Shown here: piece by piece, positions 12,584 to 22,540 of the stretch
Position numbering within the stretch: the stretch's first letter is position 1
Layout of the letters: every line of letters begins with the position of its first letter
Assembly (NCBI GenBank): GCA_032622095.1
Contig: CP136068.1
Location: 116,547,509-116,611,508 of the forward strand
Reading direction: 5' to 3'
DNA from: Siphonodentalium dalli
Lineage: Eukaryota > Mollusca > Scaphopoda > Gadilida > Siphonodentaliidae
Length of the DNA: 64,000 nt
Translations under genes and position numbers: made by a program
Notes under the pieces: generated by a model
What the model saw: the letters and a program-made list of their open reading frames with translations, nothing else
What the model was told of the DNA's origin: nothing
Database searches by the model: none

Positions 12584-13106
12584 AGATACGGGCGGCTTTG
12601 GCCATGGGTATGCTGTTAAAATATTCGCCTCCATCAAAACCCGCCATAAACAGAAAGAATAATAAAATATAGACAGACCTTGTTCTTATACCAATCATAA
12701 ATATGGCATAAACAGTATGTTATTGTCAATTATTTTTACTTTGTTATGTAAACAAAAGCAAAAAACGTTACGTTACCTGGCTTTTGTTTAGATCCGGATA
12801 TGGTAAACATAAAGAGCGTTATTTGTTACTGTTTTCCTGATATGGAAATAATAAAGAGCGTTTATATCATTTGTGTGTGATTAACCAATAGAATTGCGCT
12901 GTGCTATGTAAACAGAAGCACAACTTCTGTAACACGAGCAGGTACTTGTTTACGTACACCATCGACGTCTTGACGACAGTATACTATTTACGCGCTGATT
13001 ATGTTTGGCATATGAAAAAAACTATATATATATATTTTAATATTCCTTCTGTTGATGGCAATTTGAACAAATATGAATATTTCTGCAACGAACGCCGCCC
13101 GTGACT
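12584..13106. mobile_element. TTAA-flanked MITE, family 1, copy 1 (523 bp)
   Basis: TTAA at 12580-12583 and at 13107-13110 bounds the copy. The ends are short inverted repeats (AGATACGGGCGGC and, inverted, AGTCACGGGCGGC). A second copy, clearly alignable along its whole length, is at 52,037-52,539, where TTAA again flanks it. TTAA target duplication is the habit of piggyBac-like transposases. There is no transposase ORF, so it would depend on an element elsewhere. Confidence 0.85.
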
Positions 13107-13164
13107 TTAATATGAGAATTATGAAAACATAGAAGTGAGAACCACACTTTTTGTTCATGCCATA

Positions 13165-13433
13165 TTAACCAATTTTATTCTAAATGGATTCTCCCACTCA
13201 CTTATAATGTCAATATTGGAATGGTCTATTATTAATTTGGTGGTGTGTTCAGGACAAATTAGCAGACAACAGTATTATGAAAAGATAATTCAAGTGTAGA
13301 AATATAGTCATATCATTTGATGGGAAATGTTCAGATAATACGTTCAATTGTCGTTTATTGAAATTATTAACTGAACAATTCCTAAGGAAACTACTCATAT
13401 ATATATATGGATACATAGTATAGAAAGGGTTAA
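13165..13433. mobile_element. TTAA-flanked MITE, family 2, copy
   Basis: Lies between two TTAA sites. The right end carries the family landmark TAGTATAGAAAGGGTTAA. The inside has GGAATGGTCTATTATT, GGAAATGTTCAGATAAT and CCTAAGGAAACTACTCAT in the family order. Other copies: 41,140; 46,963; 47,310; 51,991; 55,795. Confidence 0.8.
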
Positions 13434-13496
13434 TATAAGGAATATGCTGACATTTTCCTAAATTGCATGTCGCGAATAAGTATTGCCGCGCCATAC

Positions 13497-13673
13497 AAAG
13501 TCCGCATACATGTATCTCACGTCTTTATCGACATATTGTGGTCCCCGAAATTGGCATATAGTGTGTAGCAAAGGTGATCCATTATAAACAATTAATATGT
13601 TTATTAACATGTTGTTTTTGAGCGATAAATGATGTCTAACTGATATCATGTTAAATTGTGATGTTGTCGTCGT
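13497..13673 (+). repeat. Leader unit preceding the 31-bp satellite
   Basis: About 180 bp including TTTATCGACATATTGTGGTC, CATATAGTGTGTAGCAAAGG and TTGTTTTTGAGCGATAAATG, ending TTGTGATGTTGTCGTCGTGA. The same unit follows the giant palindrome at 26,321-26,475. In this copy TTTATC (13524-13529) is uninterrupted, so it serves as the empty-site version of the palindrome's insertion point. Confidence 0.9.
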
Positions 13674-16600
13674 GATATATCATGATAAATCATGTTATGA
13701 TAATGATATATCATGATAAATCATGTTATAATAATGATATATCATGATAAATCATGTTATGATAATGATACATCATGTTATAATAATGATATATCATGAT
13801 AAATCATGTTATAATAATGATATATCATGATAAACGATGTTATAATAATGATACACCATGATAAATCATGTTATAATAATGATACATCATGATAAATCAT
13901 GTTATAATAACGATACATCATGATAAATCATGTTATAATAATGATACATCATGATAAATCATGTTATAATAATGATACATCATGATAAATCATGTTATAA
14001 TAATGATACATCATGATAAATCATGTTATAATAATGATACATCATGATAAATCATGTTATAATAATGATACATCATGATAAATCATGTTATAATAATGAT
14101 ACATCATGATAAATCATGTTATAATAATGATATATCATGATAAATCATGTTATAATAATGATATATCATGATAAATCATGTTATAATAATGATATATCAT
14201 GATAAATCATGTTATGATAATGATACATCATGATCAATCATGTTATAATAATGATAGATCATGATAAATCATGTTATAATAATGATATATCATGATAAAT
14301 CATGTTATAATAATGATACATCATGATAAATCATGTTATAATAATGATATATCATGATAAATCATGTTATAATAATGATATATCATGATAAATCATGTTG
14401 TAATAATGATATATCATGATAAATCATGTTATAATAATGATACATCATGATAAATCATGTTGTAATAATGATACATCATGATAAATCATGTTATAATAAT
14501 GATATATCATGATAAATCATGTTGTAATAATGATATATCATGATAAATCATGTTATAATAATGATATATCATGATAAATCATGTTATAATAATGATATAT
14601 CATGATAAATCATGTTGTAATAATGATAAATCATGTTATAATAATGATATATCATGATAAATCATGTTATAATAATGATATATCATGATAAATCATGTTA
14701 TGATAATGATATATCATGATAAATCATGTTATGATAATGATACATCATGATAAATCATGTTATAATAATGATACATCATGATAAATCATGTTATGATAAT
14801 GATACATCATGATAAATCATGTTATAATAATGATACATCATGATAAATCATGTTGTAATAATGATATATCATGATAAATCATGTTATAATAATGATATAT
14901 CATGATAAATCATGTTATAATAATGATACATCATGATAAATCATGTTATAATAATGATATATCATGATAAATCATGTTATAATAATGATATATCATGATA
15001 AATCATGTTGTAATAATGATATATCATGATAAATCATGTTATAATAATGATATATCATGATAAATCATGTTATAATAATGATATATCATGATAAATCATG
15101 TTATAATAATGATATATCATGATAAATCATGTTATAATAATGATACATCATGATAAATCATGTTGTAATAATGATATATCATGATAAATCATGTTATAAT
15201 AATGATATATCATGATAAATCATGTTATAATAATGATATATCATGATAAATCATGTTATGATAATGATATATCATGATAAATCATGTTATGATAATGATA
15301 TATCATGATAAATCATGTTATGATAATGATATATCATAATAAATCATGTTATAATAATGGTATATCATGATAAATCATGTTATGATAATGATACATCATG
15401 ATAAATCATGTTATAATAATGATACATCATGATAAATCATGTTGTAATAATGATATATCATGATAAATCATGTTATAATAATGATATATCATGATAAATC
15501 ATGTTGTAATAATGATATATCATGATAAATCATGTTATAATAATGATACATCATGATAAATCATGTTATAATAATGATACATCATGATAAATCATGTTAT
15601 AATAATGATATATCATGATAAATCATGTTGTAATAATGATACATCATGATAAATCATGTTGTAATAATGATATATCATGATAAATCATGTTATAATAATG
15701 ATATATCATGATAAATCATGTTGTAATAATGATATATCATGATAAATCATGTTATGATAATGATATATCATGATAAATCATGTTATAATAAAGATACATC
15801 ATGATAAATCATGTTATAATAATGATATATCATGATAAATCATGTTATAATAATGATATATCATGATAAATCATGTTATGATAATGATATATCATGATAA
15901 ATCATGTTATGATAATGATATATCATAATAAATCATGTTATAATAATGATATATCATGATAAATCATGTTATAGTAATGATACATCATGATAAATCATGT
16001 TATAATAATGATATATCATGATAAATCATGTTATAATAATGATATATCATGATAAATCATGTTATAATAATGATATATCATGATAAATCATGTTATAATA
16101 ATGATATATCATGATAAATTGTGATGTTGTCGTCGTGATATATCATGATAAATGATGTTATAATAATGATACATCATGATAAATCATGTTATAATAATGA
16201 TACATCATGATAAATCATGTTATAATGATATATCATGATAAATCATGTGATAATAATGATATATCATGATAAATCATGTTATAATAATGATATATCATGA
16301 TAAATCATGTGACAATAATGATATATCATGATAAATCATGTTATAATAATGATATATCATGATAAATCATGTGATAATAATGATATATCATGATAAATCA
16401 TGTTATAATAATGATATATCATGATAAATCATGTTATAATAATGATATATCATGATAAATCATGTTATAATAATGATATATCATGATAAATTGTGATGTT
16501 GTCGTCGTGATATATCATGATAAATGATGTTATAATAATGATACATCATGATAAATCATGTTATGATAATGATATATCATGATAAATCATGTTATAATAA

Positions 16601-17301
16601 TGATATATCATGATAAATCATGTTATAATAATGATACATCATGATAAATCATGTTATAATAATGATATATCATGATACATCATGTGATAATAATGATATA
16701 TCATGATAAATCATGTTATAATAATGATATATCATGATAAATCATGTTATAATAATGATATATCATGATAAATCATGTTATAATAATGATACATCATGAT
16801 AAATCATGTTATAATAGTGATATATCATGATAAATCATGTTATAATAATGATACATCATGATAAATCATGTTATAATAATGGTATATCATGATAAATCAT
16901 GTTATGATAATGATACATCATGATAAATCATGTTATAATAATGATACATCATGATAAATCATGTTGTAATAATGATATATCATGATAAATCATGTTATAA
17001 TAATGATATATCATGATAAATCATGTTATAATAATGATACATCATGATAAATCATGTTATAATAATGATATATCATGATAAATCATGTTGTAATAATGAT
17101 ATATCATGATAAATCATGTTATAATAATGGTATATCATGATAAATCATGTTATGATAATGATACATCATGATAAATCATGTTATAATAATGATACATCAT
17201 GATAAATCATGTTGTAATAATGATATATCATGATAAATCATGTTATAATAATGATATATCATGATAAATCATGTTATAATAATGATACATCATGATAAAT
17301 T
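13674..17301 (+). repeat. 31-bp satellite array, about 117 units
   Basis: Tandem 31-bp units of the form ATGATAtATCATGATAAATC / ATGTTATAATA. Variable sites (ATAC/ATAT, TTGTAATA, TTATGATA) recur in runs, suggesting local amplification. TCATGATATATCATGA is a perfect palindrome and CATGATAAATCATG a hairpin, so each unit can fold. A leader fragment (TTGTGATGTTGTCGTCGTGA) interrupts the array near 16,117 and again near 16,492, about 375 bp (12 units) apart, which points to a higher-order repeat. No coding potential. Confidence 0.97.
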
Positions 17302-17389
17302 CATACGGCCTTGGTGAATATTGATTTCCTCGGGTTGACAATTCCTCGTGTCAACCAAGAAACAATGCGATAATTGTATAATCTCACGC

Positions 17390-17395
17390 TTTATC
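17390..17395 (+). repeat. 6-bp target-site duplication, left
   Basis: TTTATC directly before the left end of the giant palindrome, repeated at 26,321-26,326. The flanks joined without the element read CTCACGctTTATC|GACATATTG, matching the intact leader at 13,516-13,537 apart from one base. Confidence 0.88.
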
Positions 17396-17640
17396 AGAAG
17401 AATAGATGCCTCGTTCGCCTCACATCTAAAAATTGAATATTTGGGGTCTAAAATTGGTTGTACTAAAATATTCCCAAAATATCAAAACCCAAAAAAAATT
17501 TCAAAACTTCCAAAAATTATTTTTTCCAAAAAAATTCAAAATCCCAAAACTTCCAAAATATTTTAAAACCCCAAAATTTCAAAAGAAAAAATTTCAAAAC
17601 CCTCAAAATTATTTCTCTAAAAAAAAAAAGTGTAAATAAA
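17396..17640. repeat. A-rich CAAAA/CCAAAA tract inside left arm
   Basis: Low-complexity plus strand made of variants of CAAAACTTCCAAAAT. It is mirrored at about 26,080-26,280. It yields spurious Lys/Phe-rich ORFs. Confidence 0.8.
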
Positions 17641-18368
17641 AAATTTATAACGAGTTTTCGGTTTCTGAGAATCTCGATATTAAAAAATGTCGAATGTTAA
17701 ATTATTTGCGCGTAATATCTTTCGTTATTTTTTTTGTTCAAATATTTTTCATGAAATTATTAATCGATGTTTAGAAATAGCTTTATTGGACATTGTGACC
17801 ATCGATATGAATGCATACATTCCAGTGTTTATCGGACGCAGTTCATATAATTGTCATACTTGAAAATAGACACCATTACTCTTACATAAATAATAAAGAG
17901 TGTTTATTCTTTACACTCTCTCTATCCCAGATGAAGTTATTGAGTATATGACAGGTGTGTATTATCGTGAATTATTGGAAGTATTGAGATGTACTATCTT
18001 GAATCACAAACGGTCGAAAATTGTAATGTGAAATTACAACCCTCCAGAATGAATTGTCATATTCGCTGTACACGCAATCACACACGCGACATTGGTGGTA
18101 ACAATGTGTCTTTCACACCTTTGCTTTACCAAATGAATTCTATTATTTCCCCGGTCACAGTTATATGCTATTCAGAAAACATATCGATTTAATGTCTGAA
18201 CAAACGGGTTAGTATCAATTAAGGTTGATAAACTGTGTCATTCACACGATAATTAGTTATCCAAAACATGCATACATCCAGGTCACTCAATTATAGACAT
18301 TGCTTTGATGACATTGTTATAACAACATTACGTAATAACCACTTATCGCCCCACATTCATACTTACGC

Positions 18369-18573
18369 TTTGGACATTTTATCAGTTTATCACGTGATCA
18401 CTAAATGTGGCAATCGGGTATCCTCCGATGCCTGCAATATATTATTTATAATAATTGGACTCATTGATCTCACGTGAATAATACTCTTAGTTGTTCCAAT
18501 AAAATAGTTATCAAATTCGATCACCAATAGATTTGACTGTGGAATGTAATGACCTTTAACTTATTTATCGATC
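18369..18573 (+). repeat. Intra-arm direct repeat R1, first copy
   Basis: TTGGACATTTTATCAGTTTA through ATCGATCT recurs at 19,555-19,758 with only a few mismatches. Both are mirrored in the right arm (about 23,905-24,120 and 25,145-25,350). Confidence 0.88.
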
Positions 18574-18830
18574 TAAAGGGACACTCATTATGAATGAATG
18601 TTAACAATACAAGCGCCCGAATGAAGAGCGTTGAACATATACGAAATTACTACACGAATGAATTGAACCTTGAAATTTATATTTCACATCTTACCAACAA
18701 CAGCTACAGACATAATCATAGTATTATACTGTCTTGCATGTACACACGCTATGACATCATTAAAGGTGGACAATCCACTCACGGTGTGACAACAGATACA
18801 GCCATAGGCATAGTGTTATACAGTCTTCTA
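18573..18830 (+). repeat. Intra-arm direct repeat R2, first copy
   Basis: The block from TAAAGGGACACTCATTATGA to ATACAGTCTTCTA recurs at 20,155-20,412, and a shorter part at about 19,925-20,060. The ~84-codon ORFs crossing it are kept open only because the repeat itself is duplicated. Confidence 0.88.
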
Positions 18831-18877
18831 ACGTACATTGGATGTTAGGTCTATGACTCTTGAGTATGCACCAATCA

Positions 18878-19166
18878 ATGAGCAAATGAGCAAAAAAATG
18901 AGCAAATGAGCAAAAAAATGAGCAAATGAGCAAGAAAATGAGCAAATGAGCAATAAAAATGAGCAAATGAGCAAAAAAATGAGCAAATGAGCAAAAAAAT
19001 GAGCAAATGAGCAATAAAAATGAGCAAATGAGCAAAAAAATGAGCAAATGAGCAAGAAAATGAGCAAATGATCAAGAAAATGAGCAAATGAGCAATAAAA
19101 ATGAGCAAATGAGCAAAAAAATGAGCAAATGAGCAAAAAAATGAGCAAATGAGCAAAAAAATGAGA
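18878..19166 (+). repeat. 20-bp ATGAGCAAATGAGCAAAAAA minisatellite, left arm
   Basis: About 14-15 units of ATGAGCAAATGAGCAAAAAA with A/G variation. The inverted copy in the right arm is at about 24,505-24,815. The hydrophobic ORFs on the other strand are simple-repeat shadows. Confidence 0.95.
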
Positions 19167-19230
19167 TGTAACATTATATCACTGTTATTGTATCAATTGA
19201 TAGGTTCAGACAAGTTCGATGTTTAGAAAA

Positions 19231-19288
19231 GAAAAGTTACCTATAATTCTGCTGTGGTTAAGCAGTCCATTATTTAGGGCATACCTGT
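19231..19288 (-). mobile_element. Half of a pogo-like palindromic MITE, left arm
   Basis: AAAAGTTACCTATAATTCTG through CCATTATTTAGGGCATACCTG is one half of the palindromic family at the axis and at 51-56 kb. Its mirror is 24,384-24,441. Confidence 0.85.
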
Positions 19289-19554
19289 ATGTAGGCCTAT
19301 CAGTGGATGAATAGTCTGTCGGAGAAGTACTGTGTAGACAGGTCTTGTCGGTAAGAGAGTCAGACGAGAAGTGAAGACTCGGCTATTAAAACATAGTAAT
19401 GCGATAGCGAACATCAAACGAGTCTGCGCACGCATATCTGTCAAAAGGATACAATAGCAGTCATTGGTCAATTTATCCCCGGTGTCAGCTCAGTACCCAA
19501 TCGGGACGAAGCCGAAGATCAACTCATTTTTTTTGCTCATTATAGTACGTCACT

Positions 19555-19758
19555 TGGACATTTTATCAGTTTATCACGTGATCACTAAATGTGGCAATCG
19601 GGTATCCACCGATGCCTGCAATTTATTATTTATAATAATTGGACTCATTGATCTCACGTAAATAATACTCTTAGTTGTTCCAATAAAACAGTTATCAAAT
19701 TCGATCACCAATAGATTTGACTGTGGAATATAATGACCTTTAACTTATTTATCGATCT
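19555..19758 (+). repeat. Intra-arm direct repeat R1, second copy
   Basis: Second copy of 18,369-18,573 in the same orientation, with a handful of substitutions. Confidence 0.88.
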
Positions 19759-20154
19759 ATGTTAGAACATGGTCTTAACAAAAAACTTGACCATAACAAA
19801 AATTACCTTACATTTATGCATGAATCTAATTAGACCATACGTAAATATTGTCAGCTTATCGTCTGATGAGCAAATCCGATGTTTATCAAAAATAGTACAA
19901 CTTCCAGTTGGTAATTACTCTTACGAATGAAGAGCGTTGAACATATACGAAATTACTACACGAATGAACTGAAATTTATATTTTCACATCTTACCAACAA
20001 CAGATACAGACATAGTCATAGTGTTATACTATCTTACATATACCCATGCTATGACATCATTCGAAGGGGCAATACACTCAAGGAGTTAAAGTGACACGAA
20101 ACAAGGGACGTGATGTAATATTGGTGTTTGAATCTTAAAGGAACACAAGACACT

Positions 20155-20412
20155 CTAAAGGGACACTCATTATGAATGAATGTTAACAATACAAGCGCAC
20201 GAATGAAGAGCGTTGAACATATACAAAATTACTACACGAATGAATTGAACCTTGAAATTTATATTTCACATCTTACCAACAACAGCTACAGGCATTATCA
20301 TAGGGTTATACTGTCTTGCATATACACACGCTATGACATCATTAAAGGCGGACAATCCACTCACGGTGTGACAACAGATACAGCCATAGGCATAGTGTTA
20401 TACAGTCTTCTA
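20155..20412 (+). repeat. Intra-arm direct repeat R2, second copy
   Basis: Second copy of 18,573-18,830, same orientation. It lies just downstream of the left zinc-finger gene. Confidence 0.88.
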
Positions 20413-20565
20413 TGTACCAATGCTATGACATAATTAAAGGGGGATAATACACGCACGGTGTGGAATGTTAAAGTGACACGAGGTAAGGGACGTGATGTAA
20501 TATTGGTGAAACCCCCTCCCCACTTATAGATATATAACGAAGACGAGAATAACATGTTGATGAAG

Positions 20566-20571
20566 TTTATT
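20566..20571 (-). terminator. AATAAA polyadenylation signal, left zinc-finger gene
   Basis: AATAAA on the minus strand about 6 bases after the stop of the downstream ORF. It is mirrored at 23,101-23,106. Confidence 0.6.
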
Positions 20572-20576
20572 GAAAT

Positions 20577-21146
20577 TTAATCATTGTCTGAATCTTCGAC
20601 CGTTAGATTTACTTCTAAGAGTTTCTTGAATTTTCTCATCGCTTCATCTGCAGCCCATTCATTATTATATCCGTGTTTGGTCAGTTTGACCATTTTCTTC
20701 ATGATCATGGTATGTATGCGTGATGTTTTCAATCGATACTGGTATTCTATTAATCGTCTATAACTTTTGAGAAACAGAGCAAACTCTGTGTCGATGGTAT
20801 CCTCTTTTCCCGACATGCTCTCATCTCCCGAAATGCTCTCTTCTTCTTTCACATCATTGGTGACGCGTTTCATCATACTTTTGAATGTGTCCATCTCGTT
20901 GACACATCGCGCAGCTTTCTTAAGACCGAATACCGTTCTACTACCGACGACATTACCATCTTCTGAATCTGATAGAGTTCCCCGTTCATCTTCATCTGAA
21001 TCTAGACCCGCTTCGTCAGATTCATCGGTATCTTCTCCGAAGAGAGTTGGTTTTGTCTCGGACATAACTCCGTGTTTAATCTGTTTATGTCTTTGTAGAT
21101 TGTAGTTCGTCGATAAAATAATGCCACATAAATCACACCCGTGCAT
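20577..21146 (-). CDS. C2H2 zinc-finger protein, second ORF, left arm (189 aa)
   Basis: A single C2H2 finger opens the protein (Cys4, Cys7, His20, His25; C-x2-C-x12-H-x4-H). It is followed by an acidic Asp/Ser/Glu stretch at about residues 36-65 and a more basic, probably helical C-terminal part rich in Lys and Met. The ATG overlaps the end of the upstream ORF by 14 bases in another frame. Because the upstream ORF carries the partner finger, the two may form one product by frameshift, or be two cistrons on one mRNA. A nucleic-acid-binding role is likely from the fingers; the target is unknown. The mirror copy in the right arm is broken, so this is the only intact version in the window. AATAAA follows the stop. 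Confidence 0.75.
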   Translation of the reverse strand: MHGCDLCGIILSTNYNLQRHKQIKHGVMSETKPTLFGEDTDESDEAGLDSDEDERGTLSDSEDGNVVGSRTVFGLKKAARCVNEMDTFKSMMKRVTNDVKEEESISGDESMSGKEDTIDTEFALFLKSYRRLIEYQYRLKTSRIHTMIMKKMVKLTKHGYNNEWAADEAMRKFKKLLEVNLTVEDSDND

Positions 21147-21336
21147 TATCGCGAATTATTGGAAGAACCATCACTCTTATAAGTAGTTGTTGTTGTTGTT
21201 GTGGCTGATGTGGCTGATGATACTGTTGTTGTTGTTGTTGCTGTTGTTCTGAAGGTGTGTGTTTAACTTTGATATGACGCTTCAAACTATCTTGCCAAGC
21301 ATAGACACTTAAGCACTCTTCACATTGATACTTCAT
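21133..21336 (-). CDS. C2H2 zinc-finger protein, first ORF, left arm (67 aa)
   Basis: Starts MKYQCEEC; one C2H2 finger with Cys5, Cys8, His21 and His26, then a Gln-rich stretch with interspersed His/Pro, ending at a TGA that overlaps the start of the next ORF. A TATA-like TATATAAATA lies about 45 bases upstream. The right-arm copy (22,328-22,540) is three codons longer in the polyglutamine, so the arms have drifted or slipped independently. Two fingers split between overlapping frames is unusual. A programmed +1 shift, an undetected intron or simple co-transcription could each explain it. Confidence 0.7.
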   Translation of the reverse strand: MKYQCEECLSVYAWQDSLKRHIKVKHTPSEQQQQQQQQYHQPHQPQQQQQLLIRVMVLPIIRDNARV

Positions 21337-21378
21337 TTTCCTATATAATCAGTGAAATCGAGCGTTCTTCTATGCACC

Positions 21379-21391
21379 TATATTTATATAG
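21379..21391 (-). promoter_or_regulatory. TATA-like element, left zinc-finger gene
   Basis: TATATAAATATAGG on the minus strand about 45 bases before the first ATG. It is mirrored at 22,273-22,286. Judged by position and sequence only. Confidence 0.5.
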
Positions 21392-21597
21392 AACAGAAAC
21401 AAGGGAAACGTGGTGGACTAGTTAACTAGTTCAGACTGTCGTTCACAACGTCTCTTATTGTTGTTTGTACTGGATACAAATTTATCACATTAGCTACAAT
21501 ACAACCTACCTATCCAAATGTCAATGCAATTATGAGTGATTTCAATATGAACACTCTATTATATAGATATGTGTAACCTGGTGACTGACATGATGAT

Positions 21598-21876
21598 ACA
21601 GTTATGCACTAAATAATGGACTGCTTAACCACAGCAGAATTATAGGTAACTTTTCAGGAGTTAGTCGGAAATATGGCTTGTTGCCATTCATCGGAAAGCT
21701 CTCACCGCCGCCGGCGGCGGCGGCGGCGGCGGCATTGCGGTATTTTACTGCGGCGGCGACGGTGGCGGTGGCGGCGGCGGCGGCGGCATTGCAGTATTTT
21801 ACTGCGGGGTCCGACGGCGGCGGACCCCGGCGGCGGTGGCGGCACCGCCGCCGCAGTAAAATATCGCAATGCCGCC

Positions 21877-21920
<44 letters not shown>

Positions 21921-22066
21921 AGTAAAATACCGCAATGCCGCCGCCGCCGCCGGCGGCGGTGAGAGCTTTCCGATGAATGGCAACAAGCCATATTTCCGAC
22001 TAACTCCTGAAAAGTTACCTATAATTCTGCTGTGGTTAAGCAGTCCATTATTTAGTGCATAACTGT
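21598..22066. mobile_element. Pogo-like palindromic MITE at the axis of the giant palindrome
   Basis: TA followed by CAGTTATGCACTAAATAATG on the left, inverted as CATTATTTAGTGCATAACTG then TA on the right. Inside are the family landmarks CTTAACCACAGCAGAATTAT, GGAAATATGGCTTGTTGCC and ATTCATCGGAAAGCTCTCA. These are the same as in the four copies at 51-56 kb, except that the hairpin loop here holds about 250 bp of CGG/CCG triplets. Confidence 0.88.
21708..21962. repeat. CGG/CCG triplet block with nested hairpins
   Basis: Runs of CCG or CGG interrupted by four copies of a small module (GCGGTATTTTACTGCGG and its inverse). It is itself self-complementary. Very high GC in an AT-rich setting, and expected to form strong hairpins. 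The Ala/Arg-rich ORFs on both strands are repeat shadows. Confidence 0.95.
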
Positions 22067-22272
22067 ATCATCATGTCAGTCACCAGGTTACACATATCTA
22101 TATAATAGAGTGTTCATATTGAAATCACTCATAATTGCATTGACATTTGGATAGGTAGGTTGTATTGTAGCTAATGTGATAAATTTGTATCCAGTACAAA
22201 CAACAATAAGAGACGTTGTGAACGACAGCCTGAACTAGTTAACTAGTCCACCACGTTTCCCTTGTTTCTGTT

Positions 22273-22286
22273 CTATATAAATATAG
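22273..22286 (+). promoter_or_regulatory. TATA-like element, right zinc-finger gene
   Basis: CTATATAAATATAGG about 45 bases before the ATG at 22,328; mirror of the left-arm element. Confidence 0.5.
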
Positions 22287-22327
22287 GTGCATAGAAGAAC
22301 GCTCGATATCACTGATTATATAGGAAA

Positions 22328-22540
22328 ATGAAGTATCAATGTGAAGAGTGCTTAAGTGTCTATGCTTGGCAAGATAGTTTGAAGCGTCATATCAAAGTTA
22401 AACACACACCTTCAGAACAACAACAACAACACCAACAACAACAACAACAGTATCATCAGCCACATCAGCCACAACAACAACAACAACTACTTATAAGAGT
22501 GATGGTTCTTCCAATAATTCGCGATAATGCACGGGTGTGA
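22328..22540 (+). CDS. C2H2 zinc-finger protein, first ORF, right arm (70 aa)
   Basis: Same protein as the left-arm first ORF: finger residues Cys5, Cys8, His21 and His26, then Gln-rich. It differs by a longer, His-interrupted glutamine run. Its stop overlaps the start of the following ORF by 14 bases. It reads away from the axis, opposite to the left copy, so the region between the two ATGs (about 1 kb holding the CGG block) is a shared divergent upstream region. Confidence 0.7.
   Translation: MKYQCEECLSVYAWQDSLKRHIKVKHTPSEQQQQHQQQQQQYHQPHQPQQQQQLLIRVMVLPIIRDNARV

Noticed and set aside
13674-17301. CRISPR-like regular repeats
   Set aside because: Units are contiguous without unique spacers, the DNA is eukaryotic and no cas-like gene is near; it is a satellite.
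18760-19174. Hydrophobic ORFs (repeated LLIFLLICSFF) resembling membrane proteins, also at 24,498-24,875
   Set aside because: Products of the 20-bp ATGAGCAAATGAGCAAAAAA minisatellite read backwards; open in three frames at once.
18594-20433. 84- and 85-codon ORFs (starting MNVNNTSARMKS) as a conserved gene in both arms
   Set aside because: Conservation follows from duplication of the R2 block itself; the third, shorter copy does not keep the frame and no domain is seen.
21602-22062. Arg- and Ala-rich ORFs of 94-129 codons on both strands
   Set aside because: They are translations of the CGG/CCG block and the flanking MITE arms; both strands and several frames stay open because of triplet composition.
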